This document shows, one piece after another, positions 43,025 to 51,946 of a stretch of 64,000 nucleotides of DNA; position 1 is the first letter of the stretch; every line of letters starts with the position of its first letter. The notes below the pieces were generated by a model. It was not told where the DNA came from. It saw only the letters and a program-made list of their open reading frames with translations, and made no database searches. This DNA comes from Alphaproteobacteria bacterium (lineage in GTDB: Bacteria > Pseudomonadota > Alphaproteobacteria > UBA9219 > RGZA01). The stretch is taken from the NCBI GenBank assembly GCA_033762625.1, contig JANRLI010000003.1, positions 211,950 to 275,949 of the forward strand, in the 5' to 3' direction. The translations under genes were made by a program, and so were the position numbers.

Positions 43025-44995
43025 TTACGCGGCGCTTTGCGGCGATGGCGCACGCGATGGCGAACCATGGGGTTGCATCAGCAGGGGCTGGGTTGGCGTT
43101 GCCGCCACATTCACATACGGGTTTTGCGCTCTGGACACAAGTTGTGGCGGTATCAAATGCCGCGATGGTGCATTTTGTTCGCCAGGCTGTTCGATGCCAA
43201 GAATAATTGATGATATGCGGCGCGGGCTGATATCTTCCTGAATGAAGCGGCTATAGGGCAGATGACCGAGATAGCGCGTGAATGCTCGCATATTCGCAAG
43301 TTGTTCGCCGCGCAATTCGCCTTCGGTCCGGCGGTTTAATTCATCCACGAAGCCTGATTGAATTTCATGTGAATAGTTTTTATTTTTTACTTCGCGTGCA
43401 ATCCGTTTTCTGGCTTCTTCCTGCGCCCGCTGTTCCATATTGACGCCAAACATACCGGCAAAAAAGGTTTGGAATGGATGGTCTTTTTTGTATTGTGCAA
43501 GACCAGCGCGAATTTCAGCTTGCGTCTTTGGACTTTGCAAAAGGCGCTGGCGCGATATTTCAGGATTACGCACGAAGTCATGAATGTCCTGCCCGACCTG
43601 ATCATTGTATTTTTTGATTTCAGGTTTGACGCGCATGATATTGGCCGCCACAGCGTCACTCACGCGGTGTGGCACTTGTCCGTTATTTTCTGCACGTATG
43701 CGTGCTTCGTAATCGCGCGAAATACCATCCAGCATATTGGCGTTGAGAAAAGCACTAAACGTGGCGGGTTCGCTGGAAAGCGTTTTGAGGTGTTTGTAGA
43801 ATGATGAGTGCTCGGCACCAGGGCTTTCACGGCGCATCCCATCCAGAAAGCCACTCGCAATTTTTTGTTGAACGGCTTTATCTGCACTAAGTGCAACAAC
43901 AAGTCCGCGAATGGATATGGGCAATCCTTGTCTGATCGCGGCTTCTAACGCTTGCTGATTATTCGCAAGTTCCGGCTTAGTTTTTTTCAATTCTTCGGTC
44001 AGTTTATCGGTAGCTGTTTTTCTTAACAGTGCTGCTTCTGGATCCGAGGATGTTTGAATGCCGTTTACAATCAAATCCAGCACAGTTGTTTGCGGTGTTA
44101 TTCTGCCCATTGAGAATGGCGCAGCAGCTGTTGCAGCTTGTGTTGGCGCTGCTCTTGTCGGCATAGAAGTTGCGGAGGTTGGGCGCGGGGCAGTCAGTGT
44201 GGGCGCCAAGGTAGCTGATCGCGGTACAGTAGCAATCGTTTCAAGCTTGCTTGTTGTAACTATAGTTGTGCCTGCATCGTTCTGCCGTGTTACAAATGTA
44301 TTATTTTGCAACGTAATAACTTCATCGGCTTGCAGAAGCGCAGATGGAGTAGATGTTGGCGCCGCTGAAGGTGTTGCAATCTGCATTGGCAAGCTGGTTG
44401 TGGTAAATGCTTTTGGTTCACCATGCGGTAATGATGGTGTTGAAACTACGCTTGGTGTTGCGATTGGCGCTGAGCTTGGCCGTGCAACAGGTGCTGTGGT
44501 GGGAATAAAGGTTGTTGTTCGAATAGCGGTGGTTGCTCTGGTTGGTGTTACCACCACTGGGTCGGGTGCGTTTCCTGCGTCAATAATAGCTTGTAGTCGC
44601 GCAATATAAGCGGGGTCTGGTCCAACATTTATGCCATTAAGTTGGTCCAGTTTGGTGATACCTGCCAGAGGGTCTGCGCCAGCAGGAACCGAAGCGCCAT
44701 TGATAAAAACAGTTGTTCCTTTTTTTGCGGCTTCGGCCATTGCCGCTTCTAAGCCTGAACGCGTTCTACTCAGAATGAACGCACTTTTTGCATACGCTTC
44801 AGCATCACTTAGCAATGAAACACTATCTAGTTCAGCAAGCGTGTATACTGATCCATCTTTTTTTCTGAATGCGGCTTGATATTCTGAATTATTGAAAATC
44901 TGCTGGCCTAAATTACCGCTAGCAGCGTTGATTTCGTTTAATTCGGCTTGCGCTGCTGCTGCCGCATTTTTTTGTGCTTGAGTTGCCATCCGCAT
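43025..44995 (-). CDS. large hypothetical protein with Thr/Pro/Ala-rich centre
   Basis: A 656-residue protein I do not recognise. Residues about 1-155 are helical (AQKNAAAAAQAELNEINAAS, RSGLEAAMAEAAKKGTTVFI). Residues about 155-310 are low complexity, rich in Thr, Pro, Ala and Ser with TPxxAPTxxP-like repeats. Residues about 310-600 are a second helical, charged domain (RKTATDKLTEELKKTKPELA; VKPEIKKYNDQVGQDIHDFV), ending in a Pro/Gln-rich tail. No signal peptide, membrane helix, coiled-coil tag or enzyme motif. Length and modular build suggest a secreted effector or a structural scaffold. ATG 44989 is an alternative start. It ends one base from the anmK stop, convergently. Confidence 0.75.
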   Translation of the reverse strand: MRMATQAQKNAAAAAQAELNEINAASGNLGQQIFNNSEYQAAFRKKDGSVYTLAELDSVSLLSDAEAYAKSAFILSRTRSGLEAAMAEAAKKGTTVFINGASVPAGADPLAGITKLDQLNGINVGPDPAYIARLQAIIDAGNAPDPVVVTPTRATTAIRTTTFIPTTAPVARPSSAPIATPSVVSTPSLPHGEPKAFTTTSLPMQIATPSAAPTSTPSALLQADEVITLQNNTFVTRQNDAGTTIVTTSKLETIATVPRSATLAPTLTAPRPTSATSMPTRAAPTQAATAAAPFSMGRITPQTTVLDLIVNGIQTSSDPEAALLRKTATDKLTEELKKTKPELANNQQALEAAIRQGLPISIRGLVVALSADKAVQQKIASGFLDGMRRESPGAEHSSFYKHLKTLSSEPATFSAFLNANMLDGISRDYEARIRAENNGQVPHRVSDAVAANIMRVKPEIKKYNDQVGQDIHDFVRNPEISRQRLLQSPKTQAEIRAGLAQYKKDHPFQTFFAGMFGVNMEQRAQEEARKRIAREVKNKNYSHEIQSGFVDELNRRTEGELRGEQLANMRAFTRYLGHLPYSRFIQEDISPRRISSIILGIEQPGEQNAPSRHLIPPQLVSRAQNPYVNVAATPTQPLLMQPHGSPSRAPSPQSAA

Positions 44996-45080
44996 ATTTT
45001 CGCGGAAAATACTTCACATTTTATTAAATGGTAACCAGTTATTAACAGTTATCGCTTGGAACTGCCAGTTCAAGGCATGA

Positions 45081-45117
45081 AAAAACCGGCTCCATTCATT
45101 AATCAGGGCCGGTTTTT
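45081..45117 (-). terminator. bidirectional terminator after the alpha/beta hydrolase gene
   Basis: Stem AAAAACCGGC (45081-45090) pairs perfectly with GCCGGTTTTT (45108-45117). It is 26 bases after the hydrolase stop on the minus strand and symmetrical enough to work in both directions. Confidence 0.8.
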
Positions 45118-45142
45118 CTAATTAGTTAAGAACCTTAGTTGG

Positions 45143-45814
45143 CTACCCCGCCATCGCAAAGCCCATGCTTGCCGGGTTGAATAGGGCTTGGTCGAGATAG
45201 CTTTCAACGGCCTTTTGCATGTGGTCGGTTTTGTCGGTGAAGAAGTGGTCTGCGCCTTGAATGACGCGGTAATCGATTTTGATGCCGCGTTGGTAGGAAA
45301 GCTTGTGCACCAGTTTGGCAACGCTTGGTTCGGGCACGATTTCATCTTGATCGCCTTGAATGATCATGCCGCTGGTGGGGCATGGGGCAAGGAAGGTGAA
45401 GTCGAGCATGTTGGCGGGCGGCGCGATGGAAATGAAGCTGTCGATTTCTGGGCGGCGCATCAGCAATTGCATGCCAATCCATGAACCGAAGGAGAAGCCT
45501 GCAACCCACACGCTGCGCGCGGCGGGGTTGATGGTTTGCAACCAATCGAGCGCGGAGGTTGCATCGGCCAATTCGCCTTCGCCGCGGTCATATGAACCCT
45601 GGGAACGGCCAACGCCGCGGAAGTTGAAGCGTAATGTTGCGAAATCGCGGCTGGTGAATGATTGATAGACGTTGAACACGACCTTGTTGTTCATCGTGCC
45701 GCCATGTTGCGGGGAAGGGTGCAAAACCAGCGCGATGGGCGCGGTTGGTGATTTACCTGGGCTATAACGGCCTTCGAGACGTCCGGCTGGGCCGTTAAAT
45801 AGGACTTCTGGCAT
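45143..45814 (-). CDS. alpha/beta hydrolase
   Basis: A 223-residue small hydrolase. The oxyanion region VLHPSPQHGGTMNN, the nucleophile elbow GFSFGSWIG (Ser near 110), acid in GDQDEIVPEP and a catalytic His in GADHFF complete the triad. ATG 45814 has AAGGG eight bases upstream. This family is often encoded next to cysteine desulfurase in alphaproteobacteria, as here (divergent iscS); the link to Fe-S biology is unexplained, and the substrate is unknown. Confidence 0.86.
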   Translation of the reverse strand: MPEVLFNGPAGRLEGRYSPGKSPTAPIALVLHPSPQHGGTMNNKVVFNVYQSFTSRDFATLRFNFRGVGRSQGSYDRGEGELADATSALDWLQTINPAARSVWVAGFSFGSWIGMQLLMRRPEIDSFISIAPPANMLDFTFLAPCPTSGMIIQGDQDEIVPEPSVAKLVHKLSYQRGIKIDYRVIQGADHFFTDKTDHMQKAVESYLDQALFNPASMGFAMAG

Positions 45815-46060
45815 ACTGCACACCCTTAAATTGGCTGTTTACAATTTGTTAATAAATTCACTATAGCGGATTAAATCGTTAATTTTCAAGGTTTTCGTGC
45901 ATCAAGCCCAAAAAAATCCTTTAATGAAAGGCATAAATGAACAAAAAACTCAGAAATCCGCTTATAAAGGCAACGTAGCAGACAGGTTTGAAATTAAAAA
46001 CAACTGCTTTGGTTTGTGGTAGTTTGGGCGCTTATATATAGAGGGATTAATGACCGCCCA
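45815..46060. other. intergenic region between hydrolase and iscS
   Basis: 246 bases, AT-rich, with no terminator and no recognised operator of the RirA or IscR kind. It carries a 32-codon frame (45924-46022) without a ribosome site, which I do not accept as a gene. Both divergent promoters should lie here. Confidence 0.45.
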
Positions 46061-47176
46061 ATGAGTAATACATCAGTTTATCTGGATTATGCCGCAACCA
46101 CGCCCGTGAAGCCTGAGGTGATTAAGGCAATGACGCTGGCACTTGAAAGTCATGGCAATGCATCGTCGGTGCATGGGTTTGGCCGCGATGCTCGCCATAA
46201 AGTGGAGGGGGCAAGGGCGCTCATTGCCAAGCGGTACCATACCAAGCCATCACAAATCACGTTCACCAGCGGTGCAACCGAAGCCAACAATCTGGCGTTT
46301 CATCAATTTGTGGGACGCCCCCATATTGTTTCTGCGATTGAACATCCATCCATTATGCAAACGGCGCATGCTCCGCTGATTATTGATGTGCAGGAAGATG
46401 GCGCGATAAATCTCAATAGCTTGGAAGAGCTTCTTAAAGCAAATCCTCATGCCTTTGTAAGTATCATGCTGGTCAATAATGAAACGGGCGTTATTCAGCC
46501 TGTAAAGGAAGCAGCGGCACTTGCGAAGGAATATGGTGCAATCATTCATTGCGACGCTGTGCAGGGCGCAGGCCGTATGCCAATAAATTTCAAGGATTTG
46601 GGCGTAGATATGATGAGCATTTCCGCGCATAAACTTGGCGGGCCGCAGGGTATTGGCGCATTGATTGCAAATGACACCATCAAACTGGCACCGATGATTA
46701 CGGGCGGTAGTCAAGAATCACGCAAACGTGCTGGCACGGAAAATGTGGCAGCGATAACCGGATTTGGGTGTGCCGTTGAATTAATCGATGCAGATTTGGA
46801 AAAAGCAAGTGAATGGATAAAATGGCGCGGTATGTTTGAAATGCTGATTACACAGCGTGTACCGCAAGCCAAAGTGTTTGGCGCAGACGCGCCGCGCGTT
46901 GCCGGAATCTCCTGCATCACTATGCCGGGGGTGCGCAATGATACCCAATTAATGGCGTTTGATTTAGCAGGTGTGGCGGTGAGCAGCGGTTCGGCTTGTT
47001 CCAGCGGAAAAGTGCAGCCATCACCCGTATTAAAAGCCATGGGCGCGAGCGAAGCCGATGCAACATCGGCGATTAGGGTTAGTTTCGGCTGGGGAACCAG
47101 CATCGCCGAGTTAGAAAAACTTGCAGAACTTTGGTTGAACCTATATCAACGAAGCAGCAAAACGAAGGCAGCGTAA
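46061..47176 (+). CDS. iscS: cysteine desulfurase
   Basis: PLP enzyme that takes sulfur from cysteine for Fe-S cluster and thio-cofactor assembly. The 371-residue protein shows YLDYAATTPVKPEV at the N-terminus, FTSGATEANNLAFHQF, the PLP lysine in SAHKLGGPQGIGAL and the sulfur-carrying cysteine loop SSGSACSSGKVQPSPV. ATG 46061 gives the family start; a longer in-frame start at 46016 is not family-like. Only hscB-like follows it; iscU, iscA, hscA and fdx are absent from this window. Confidence 0.92.
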   Translation: MSNTSVYLDYAATTPVKPEVIKAMTLALESHGNASSVHGFGRDARHKVEGARALIAKRYHTKPSQITFTSGATEANNLAFHQFVGRPHIVSAIEHPSIMQTAHAPLIIDVQEDGAINLNSLEELLKANPHAFVSIMLVNNETGVIQPVKEAAALAKEYGAIIHCDAVQGAGRMPINFKDLGVDMMSISAHKLGGPQGIGALIANDTIKLAPMITGGSQESRKRAGTENVAAITGFGCAVELIDADLEKASEWIKWRGMFEMLITQRVPQAKVFGADAPRVAGISCITMPGVRNDTQLMAFDLAGVAVSSGSACSSGKVQPSPVLKAMGASEADATSAIRVSFGWGTSIAELEKLAELWLNLYQRSSKTKAA

Positions 47177-47187
47177 GGATTCTCCCT

Positions 47188-47826
47188 ATGGATAATGTGG
47201 ACATTGATAAGGTGATTGACCTTTCGTCAAACCAGCAGGATTTCCTGTGCTGGTCGTGCCATCAGAATTTATCTGTTCGCGCCATGTTTTGTAACCATTG
47301 CGGCAGCATTCAACCGGTGCGTGATATTGATCATTTTCAACGCATGGGTATTGAGAAGAAAGTTGATCTTGATTTGCAGGCGCTTGAAAAAAACTACGCC
47401 GCACTGCAACGCACCTTTAATCCCGAACGCTTCATAATTAGAAACCAGCAGGAAAAAACCTATGCGGCCAAGCACCGCGAAGCCGTGCAAATGGCGTTTG
47501 ATAATTTGCGCGACCCCGTTAGTCGCAGCCGTTATTGGTTGATGCTAAACAAACAAGAAGCCAAAGAAAGTTCAACCCAGCAGAACTCCGCCATTATCTC
47601 TGAATTGCATGGCATGTATGAAGGCGCATTGGACACGGTTGCACTTGATAGGTTGGCGCAGCGCACGGGTCAGGAAATTGAAATGGGCATCATTCGTCTG
47701 TTGTCGGTGTTGCGTACCCAAGACTGGGATTCAGCCAACAGAGTGCTCTCGGAGCTTGATGAACTCGAAACGCTGATTACGGCGGTTCGTGAGAAACGCC
47801 AGTCGCTCACGCCGCACGCGAAATAG
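47188..47826 (+). CDS. hscB: HscB-like co-chaperone with N-terminal zinc ribbon and altered HPD
   Basis: A 212-residue J-domain protein expected to deliver IscU to the Hsp70 HscA. The N-terminus has four cysteines (CWSC at 21-24 and CNHC at 35-38), a ribbon known from mitochondrial HSC20. The J domain follows (IDHFQRMGIEKKVDLDLQAL), and the C-terminal helical IscU-binding domain ends near 205. The usual HPD loop that triggers Hsp70 ATPase reads NPE at 78-80 (RTFNPERFIIRN), so two of three residues are replaced. ATG 47188 has AAGGA eight bases upstream, 12 bases after the iscS stop. Confidence 0.82.
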   Translation: MDNVDIDKVIDLSSNQQDFLCWSCHQNLSVRAMFCNHCGSIQPVRDIDHFQRMGIEKKVDLDLQALEKNYAALQRTFNPERFIIRNQQEKTYAAKHREAVQMAFDNLRDPVSRSRYWLMLNKQEAKESSTQQNSAIISELHGMYEGALDTVALDRLAQRTGQEIEMGIIRLLSVLRTQDWDSANRVLSELDELETLITAVREKRQSLTPHAK

Positions 47827-47996
47827 CATTTTATATTGGTAATTAAATGTTAACCATACATTTAAAGTATTCATACATAGGCGAGTGCTAGAACTGTTAT
47901 ATCGCCACCCTATGACGTGTTTTTTTTGTGCAATAGCAGTTAATGGCGTATTCTTCGAAGACGGATGAGGTTATTAAAAGAGATGGGGGGATTGTC

Positions 47997-48164
47997 ATGG
48001 CTAATAATGACACCCGTATTCATCCTTCAACCCCATCTGGTGTCCCCGAAGGACCCGTTGCCAGACGGCTGCGCGATATCACCGAAGATTTGGCAAAAAA
48101 ATCCGGTGAAACAATTATAGAGGAATATCATAAAAAAATGAAAAAAGCCCCGCATCCAAAATAG
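47997..48164 (+). CDS. small hypothetical protein, 55 residues
   Basis: A short, hydrophilic, Lys-rich protein (MANNDTRIHPSTPSGVPEGP, then ARRLRDITEDLAKKSGETII). ATG 47997 follows a purine-rich GGGGGGATT. It looks like a small nucleoid- or protein-binding peptide, but has no known motif. A TTAACCAT half-site lies 150 bases upstream. It is separated from the HscB-like gene by 170 bases, of which I see no other content. Confidence 0.55.
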   Translation: MANNDTRIHPSTPSGVPEGPVARRLRDITEDLAKKSGETIIEEYHKKMKKAPHPK

Positions 48165-48176
48165 CTGACGATAGGC

Positions 48177-48818
48177 TTATTCCTTTGCGTCGGCTGCAAC
48201 CTGCATTTTCACGATTTTGTCTGGAATAATCACAGTGCCGTTATTGGCCTTGTTGCCCTTTTTAATGTGATCAACAAACTCCATACCTGACACAACCTGA
48301 CCCCATACGGTGTATTGGCCATCAAGGAACGGAGCAGCATCAAGGCAAATGAAGAATTGGCTGTCAGCGCTATCAGGATTAGATGCGCGTGCCATGGATG
48401 CTGTGCCGCGCACATGGTGCTCAGATGAAAATTCAGCAGGAATATTTTTGCCCGAACCGCCGGTGCCGTCACCCTTTGGGTCGCCGCCCTGGGCCATGAA
48501 GCCATCAATTACACGATGGAATGCAAGACCGTCATAGAATTTCTGGCGAACCAGTTCCTTGATGCGCGCGACATGTTTTGGCGCAAGGTCAGGACGCAAT
48601 GCGATGATGACACGGCCATCCTTCAAATCAAGCAGCAAGGTATTTTCAGGATCTTTAATCGCAGGATTTGCTGCGGGTGCTGGTGCGGTCACGGTGGGTG
48701 TTCCTTTCGGTGCAGTTTTATCAACCATCACCCCTTGAGCGTTTGCAAACATGGGTGCGATAGCGAGGGAGGAAAGTGATAGAAAAACGGTCAAAAGAAA
48801 AGCGAAAAATGAGCGCAT
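48177..48818 (-). CDS. exported peptidyl-prolyl isomerase, cyclophilin type
   Basis: A 213-residue protein with a Sec signal peptide (about 28 residues, ending MFANAQG) and a cyclophilin domain at about 55-205. Markers are YDGLAFHRVIDGFMAQGGDP, GTASMARASNPDSADSQFF and GQYTVWGQVVSGMEFV. It should catalyse proline isomerisation in periplasmic protein folding. The Phe-Arg motif of the active site (FHR) and the QGGD segment are intact. Confidence 0.93.
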   Translation of the reverse strand: MRSFFAFLLTVFLSLSSLAIAPMFANAQGVMVDKTAPKGTPTVTAPAPAANPAIKDPENTLLLDLKDGRVIIALRPDLAPKHVARIKELVRQKFYDGLAFHRVIDGFMAQGGDPKGDGTGGSGKNIPAEFSSEHHVRGTASMARASNPDSADSQFFICLDAAPFLDGQYTVWGQVVSGMEFVDHIKKGNKANNGTVIIPDKIVKMQVAADAKE

Positions 48819-48951
48819 GAAAAGTCCCCGTGGTTGAAAGGTAAACGGTAGTCTAGCGATATGGCATTTTGATGAAAGGGAGATTCTTAATTATCGCTCA
48901 AACGCTGCTGGGCTTCGTCCGCATAAGCGGGCGGGCCAGCGGGCCCTATCC

Positions 48952-49455
48952 TTAACGCAATTGCGCCAATGCAGCATTTTCTTCACGCACTCGCACGAAA
49001 ATCCACAAAGCGGTCAACCCGCCAAAAAAAGCAGCAAGTGGCCATTGCCCGAATGTCATGGAAAGTGCAATCACTTCACCAAACAAGGCAATGTAAATCG
49101 GGTGGGCGATGAAACGGTAGGGCCCGCCTGCAACAGGTTTACTGCCGGGCACAATGATGATGCGTGTTGTCCAGTATTTACCCAGATGAACAATTGCCCA
49201 CCAGCGCAAGCTTTGCATTCCGATGTATAGGGTAAGCCAAATAAAATTGACCGGGGTATTTTTGAGCGTAAAAATAGGTAGGGCAATTAGCCACAATGCA
49301 TACACAGCAAAAATAGGCCAGCGTTGCCATGATGCGAATTCTTTCCCACCTTCGCTGCGCATTGTTTTGGTCTTGATTTCCCCATAAACAATTTCGCCGA
49401 CACGAAAGGCGCCGGTGAGAATGGCAAGAGTAAGAGCAGCTTCATTGATGAACAT
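48952..49455 (-). CDS. isoprenylcysteine methyltransferase-like membrane protein
   Basis: A 167-residue integral membrane protein with four to five hydrophobic helices. The motif GKYWTTRIIIVPGSKPVAGG followed by PYRFIAHPIYIA is the ICMT (PF04140) SAM-binding signature, shared with YpbQ/PEMT-type lipid methyltransferases. The substrate is unknown; bacterial homologues are poorly characterised. It lies five bases after recG on the same strand, so is co-transcribed with it. Confidence 0.83.
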   Translation of the reverse strand: MFINEAALTLAILTGAFRVGEIVYGEIKTKTMRSEGGKEFASWQRWPIFAVYALWLIALPIFTLKNTPVNFIWLTLYIGMQSLRWWAIVHLGKYWTTRIIIVPGSKPVAGGPYRFIAHPIYIALFGEVIALSMTFGQWPLAAFFGGLTALWIFVRVREENAALAQLR

Positions 49456-49460
49456 GGCGG

Positions 49461-51542
49461 CTATCCTGAGCGAAGTGTTTTAATTGCCTTATCATACTGG
49501 AATAAATAGAGCAGGTGGCGCAAGGCTTTCCCGCGCTCACTCTCTAATTCAGGGTCTTTGTTGATAATCAGCTTGGTATCATCGCGTGCGGTTTGCAGTA
49601 ATTCGCCATGTGCCGATAAATCGGCCAGCTTAAAGTCAGGATAACCGCTTTGGCGCTTGCCCAATAATTCGCCAGGACCGCGTAGGCGTAAATCTTCCTC
49701 CGCTATTTTAAAACCATCATCGGTTTCACGCATCATTTTTAAACGCGCTTTGGCGATTTCGCCTAAAGGCTCCGCAAATAATAACAGACAAGCGGATGGT
49801 TTGTCATTGCGCCCCACGCGTCCACGCAATTGATGGAGTTGCGCAAGACCAAACCGTTCTGCATGTTCAATCACCATTAATGTGGCATCGGGAACATCTA
49901 CGCCCACTTCGATAACGGTGGTGGCAATCAGCAAACCTGCATTGCCTTTGGCAAAGCGTTCCATTTCCTTTTCGCGTTCGGCCGATTTCATTTGCCCATG
50001 CACGAGTGCAACATTCGCTTCGCCCAAATGCAGTTTCATTTTGGCATAGCGGTCTGTTGCCGCAGCCAAATCAATTAATTCGGATTCTTCAACTAATGGA
50101 CAAACCCAATAAACTTTCTCACCGGTTTTTAGTTTGCGTGCGACTGCTTCTATAACTTCATCAAGCCGGCCAAGCGGGATGGTGCGCGTATCAATCGTGC
50201 GCCGCCCTGCGGGTTTTTCCGTTAAACGTGACACTTCCATGTCGCCGTAGGTAGTCAGCGTAAGTGTGCGCGGAATAGGCGTTGCGGTCATGACCAATAA
50301 GTCAGGCGTGATGCCTTTATCGGATAAGGCGAGGCGTTGATGGACGCCAAAACGGTGCTGTTCATCAATAACGATGAGGCCAAGGTTGTTAAAGCACACA
50401 TCATCCTGAAATACGGCATGGGTGCCGATAATAATATTAGCCTTGCCACGTTCCATATCATCCAATGTTTCGCGCCGCGCAGCCGTATTTAATTTGCCGT
50501 GAAGCAAAGTGACGGTTATAGGTAATCCCGTGACAAGTTTGCCGATGCTGGCAAAATGTTGTTGTGCCAGAATTTCGGTGGGCACCATTAAGCAGGCCTG
50601 TGCACCTGCTTCCACGGCTTGCAACATCGCCATGAGTGCAACCAAGGTTTTTCCGCTGCCCACATCACCCTGTAACATGCGCAGCATGCGGTCACCTTTT
50701 TGCATATCGGTGCTGATTTCTTTTATGGCGATGGTTTGCGAACCCGTTAGCGCAAAGGGCAATTGGTCCAGCAATTTTTTTTGCAACATCCCGTTGCCTA
50801 TCAAGCTGCGGCCTTTCAATACACGGGTTTTTTCGCGTGTTAATGCAAGTGCAAGCTGGTTCGCCAGCAGTTCATCGTAGGCAAGACGGCAACGTGCGGG
50901 GTTTTGTGGTGCACACTCGATGTCCGATTGCGGGTTATGCAGTGTTTGCAGCGCATTTCGCCATGTTGTCCAGCTTTGTTTTTTCAAATAACTTGCATCA
51001 ATCCATTCGGGCAATTCTGGAGCACGTGCCAGTGCAAGCTGAATGCTTTTACGTAGCGATTTGGATGGAAGGCCAGCAGTTAGATTATAAACGGGTTCAA
51101 CAGCAGGAATTTCATGTTTGCGAGAGACTGGCACAACATATTCTGGATGGGTGATTTGTTTCTTGCCGTTGAAATCATCAAATGTGCCACTGACAATTAT
51201 CTTTTCGCCAATCGGAAATTGCTTTTGCAAGGTTGCTTCATACGCTTTGAAATAAACGATATCCAGAAATCCAGTGTTATTGCTAACGCGTACGCGTGAT
51301 GGTTTGCCGTGCTTCCCCATATCGATATGTTCAACTTCAACTTCCAAGGTGACGGTTTGACCTGGCGTTGCGCGCATGATGGGCGGGGCCGCGCGCCGAT
51401 CAATCACGCGGAAGGGGCGGTGCCATATCAAATCCACCACCAATGGCCCGCATAATTTGGCGATAAATATGGCAAAGCGCGGTCCAATCCCTTTCAGGCT
51501 TTGGAGTGATGTAAATAACGGATCGAGCAAGGATGGGCGCAT
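49461..51542 (-). CDS. recG: ATP-dependent DNA helicase RecG
   Basis: Branch-migration helicase that remodels stalled forks and Holliday junctions. The 693-residue protein has the N-terminal wedge/OB domain (about 1-230), Walker A QGDVGSGKTLVALMAML, DEQH (VIDEQHRFGVHQRL), motif III TATPIPRTL, and C-terminal motifs FGLAQLHQLRGRVGRNDK, then the TRG-type tail (ELLGKRQSGYPDFKLADLSA). Divergent from sdhE-mfd, a common alphaproteobacterial layout. Confidence 0.96.
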   Translation of the reverse strand: MRPSLLDPLFTSLQSLKGIGPRFAIFIAKLCGPLVVDLIWHRPFRVIDRRAAPPIMRATPGQTVTLEVEVEHIDMGKHGKPSRVRVSNNTGFLDIVYFKAYEATLQKQFPIGEKIIVSGTFDDFNGKKQITHPEYVVPVSRKHEIPAVEPVYNLTAGLPSKSLRKSIQLALARAPELPEWIDASYLKKQSWTTWRNALQTLHNPQSDIECAPQNPARCRLAYDELLANQLALALTREKTRVLKGRSLIGNGMLQKKLLDQLPFALTGSQTIAIKEISTDMQKGDRMLRMLQGDVGSGKTLVALMAMLQAVEAGAQACLMVPTEILAQQHFASIGKLVTGLPITVTLLHGKLNTAARRETLDDMERGKANIIIGTHAVFQDDVCFNNLGLIVIDEQHRFGVHQRLALSDKGITPDLLVMTATPIPRTLTLTTYGDMEVSRLTEKPAGRRTIDTRTIPLGRLDEVIEAVARKLKTGEKVYWVCPLVEESELIDLAAATDRYAKMKLHLGEANVALVHGQMKSAEREKEMERFAKGNAGLLIATTVIEVGVDVPDATLMVIEHAERFGLAQLHQLRGRVGRNDKPSACLLLFAEPLGEIAKARLKMMRETDDGFKIAEEDLRLRGPGELLGKRQSGYPDFKLADLSAHGELLQTARDDTKLIINKDPELESERGKALRHLLYLFQYDKAIKTLRSG

Positions 51543-51678
51543 ACCTATAATGTATAAGGCGCTTTTATCGGTCTGACAATTTTGCTAGCTTGAAGCGTAT
51601 TATATGACCCGCTGCGCCCGATATGTACCAAGTTACATGGGGGCAAGGCGGCGTTTGGCGTTTCATGTAGGTAAAAAT

Positions 51679-51945
51679 ATGGCTGAAGCATTAGAGCATT
51701 TACGCAAAAAACTTATCTTCCGTTCGTGGCACAGGGGTACGCGCGAGATGGATTTGATGATGGGAAAATTTGCCGACGCAAGTTTGCCAAATTATACCGC
51801 CGAGCAATTGTGCGCCTATGAAGAGCTTATGCATGAAAATGACCCGGATATTTATAACTGGATAACCTTACAGGAAGCACTACCTGAACACGTGCAGGGT
51901 AATACTGCCCTTAAGGAACTCATCGCGTTTTATAATAAGAAATAA
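51679..51945 (+). CDS. sdhE: succinate dehydrogenase assembly factor SdhE
   Basis: An 88-residue helical protein that helps attach FAD to succinate dehydrogenase subunit A. The family motif is SWHRGTREMDLMMGKF (RGxxE), here near residues 14-30. ATG 51679 follows AGGT; longer in-frame starts (51604, 51637) are not family-like. It is one base from the mfd ATG, so the two are surely co-transcribed. Confidence 0.94.
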   Translation: MAEALEHLRKKLIFRSWHRGTREMDLMMGKFADASLPNYTAEQLCAYEELMHENDPDIYNWITLQEALPEHVQGNTALKELIAFYNKK

Positions 51946-51946
51946 C

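Noticed and set aside
45924..46022. 32-residue ORF before iscS (MKGINEQKTQKS...)
   Set aside because: No Shine-Dalgarno, unremarkable composition, and it overlaps the promoter region of iscS.
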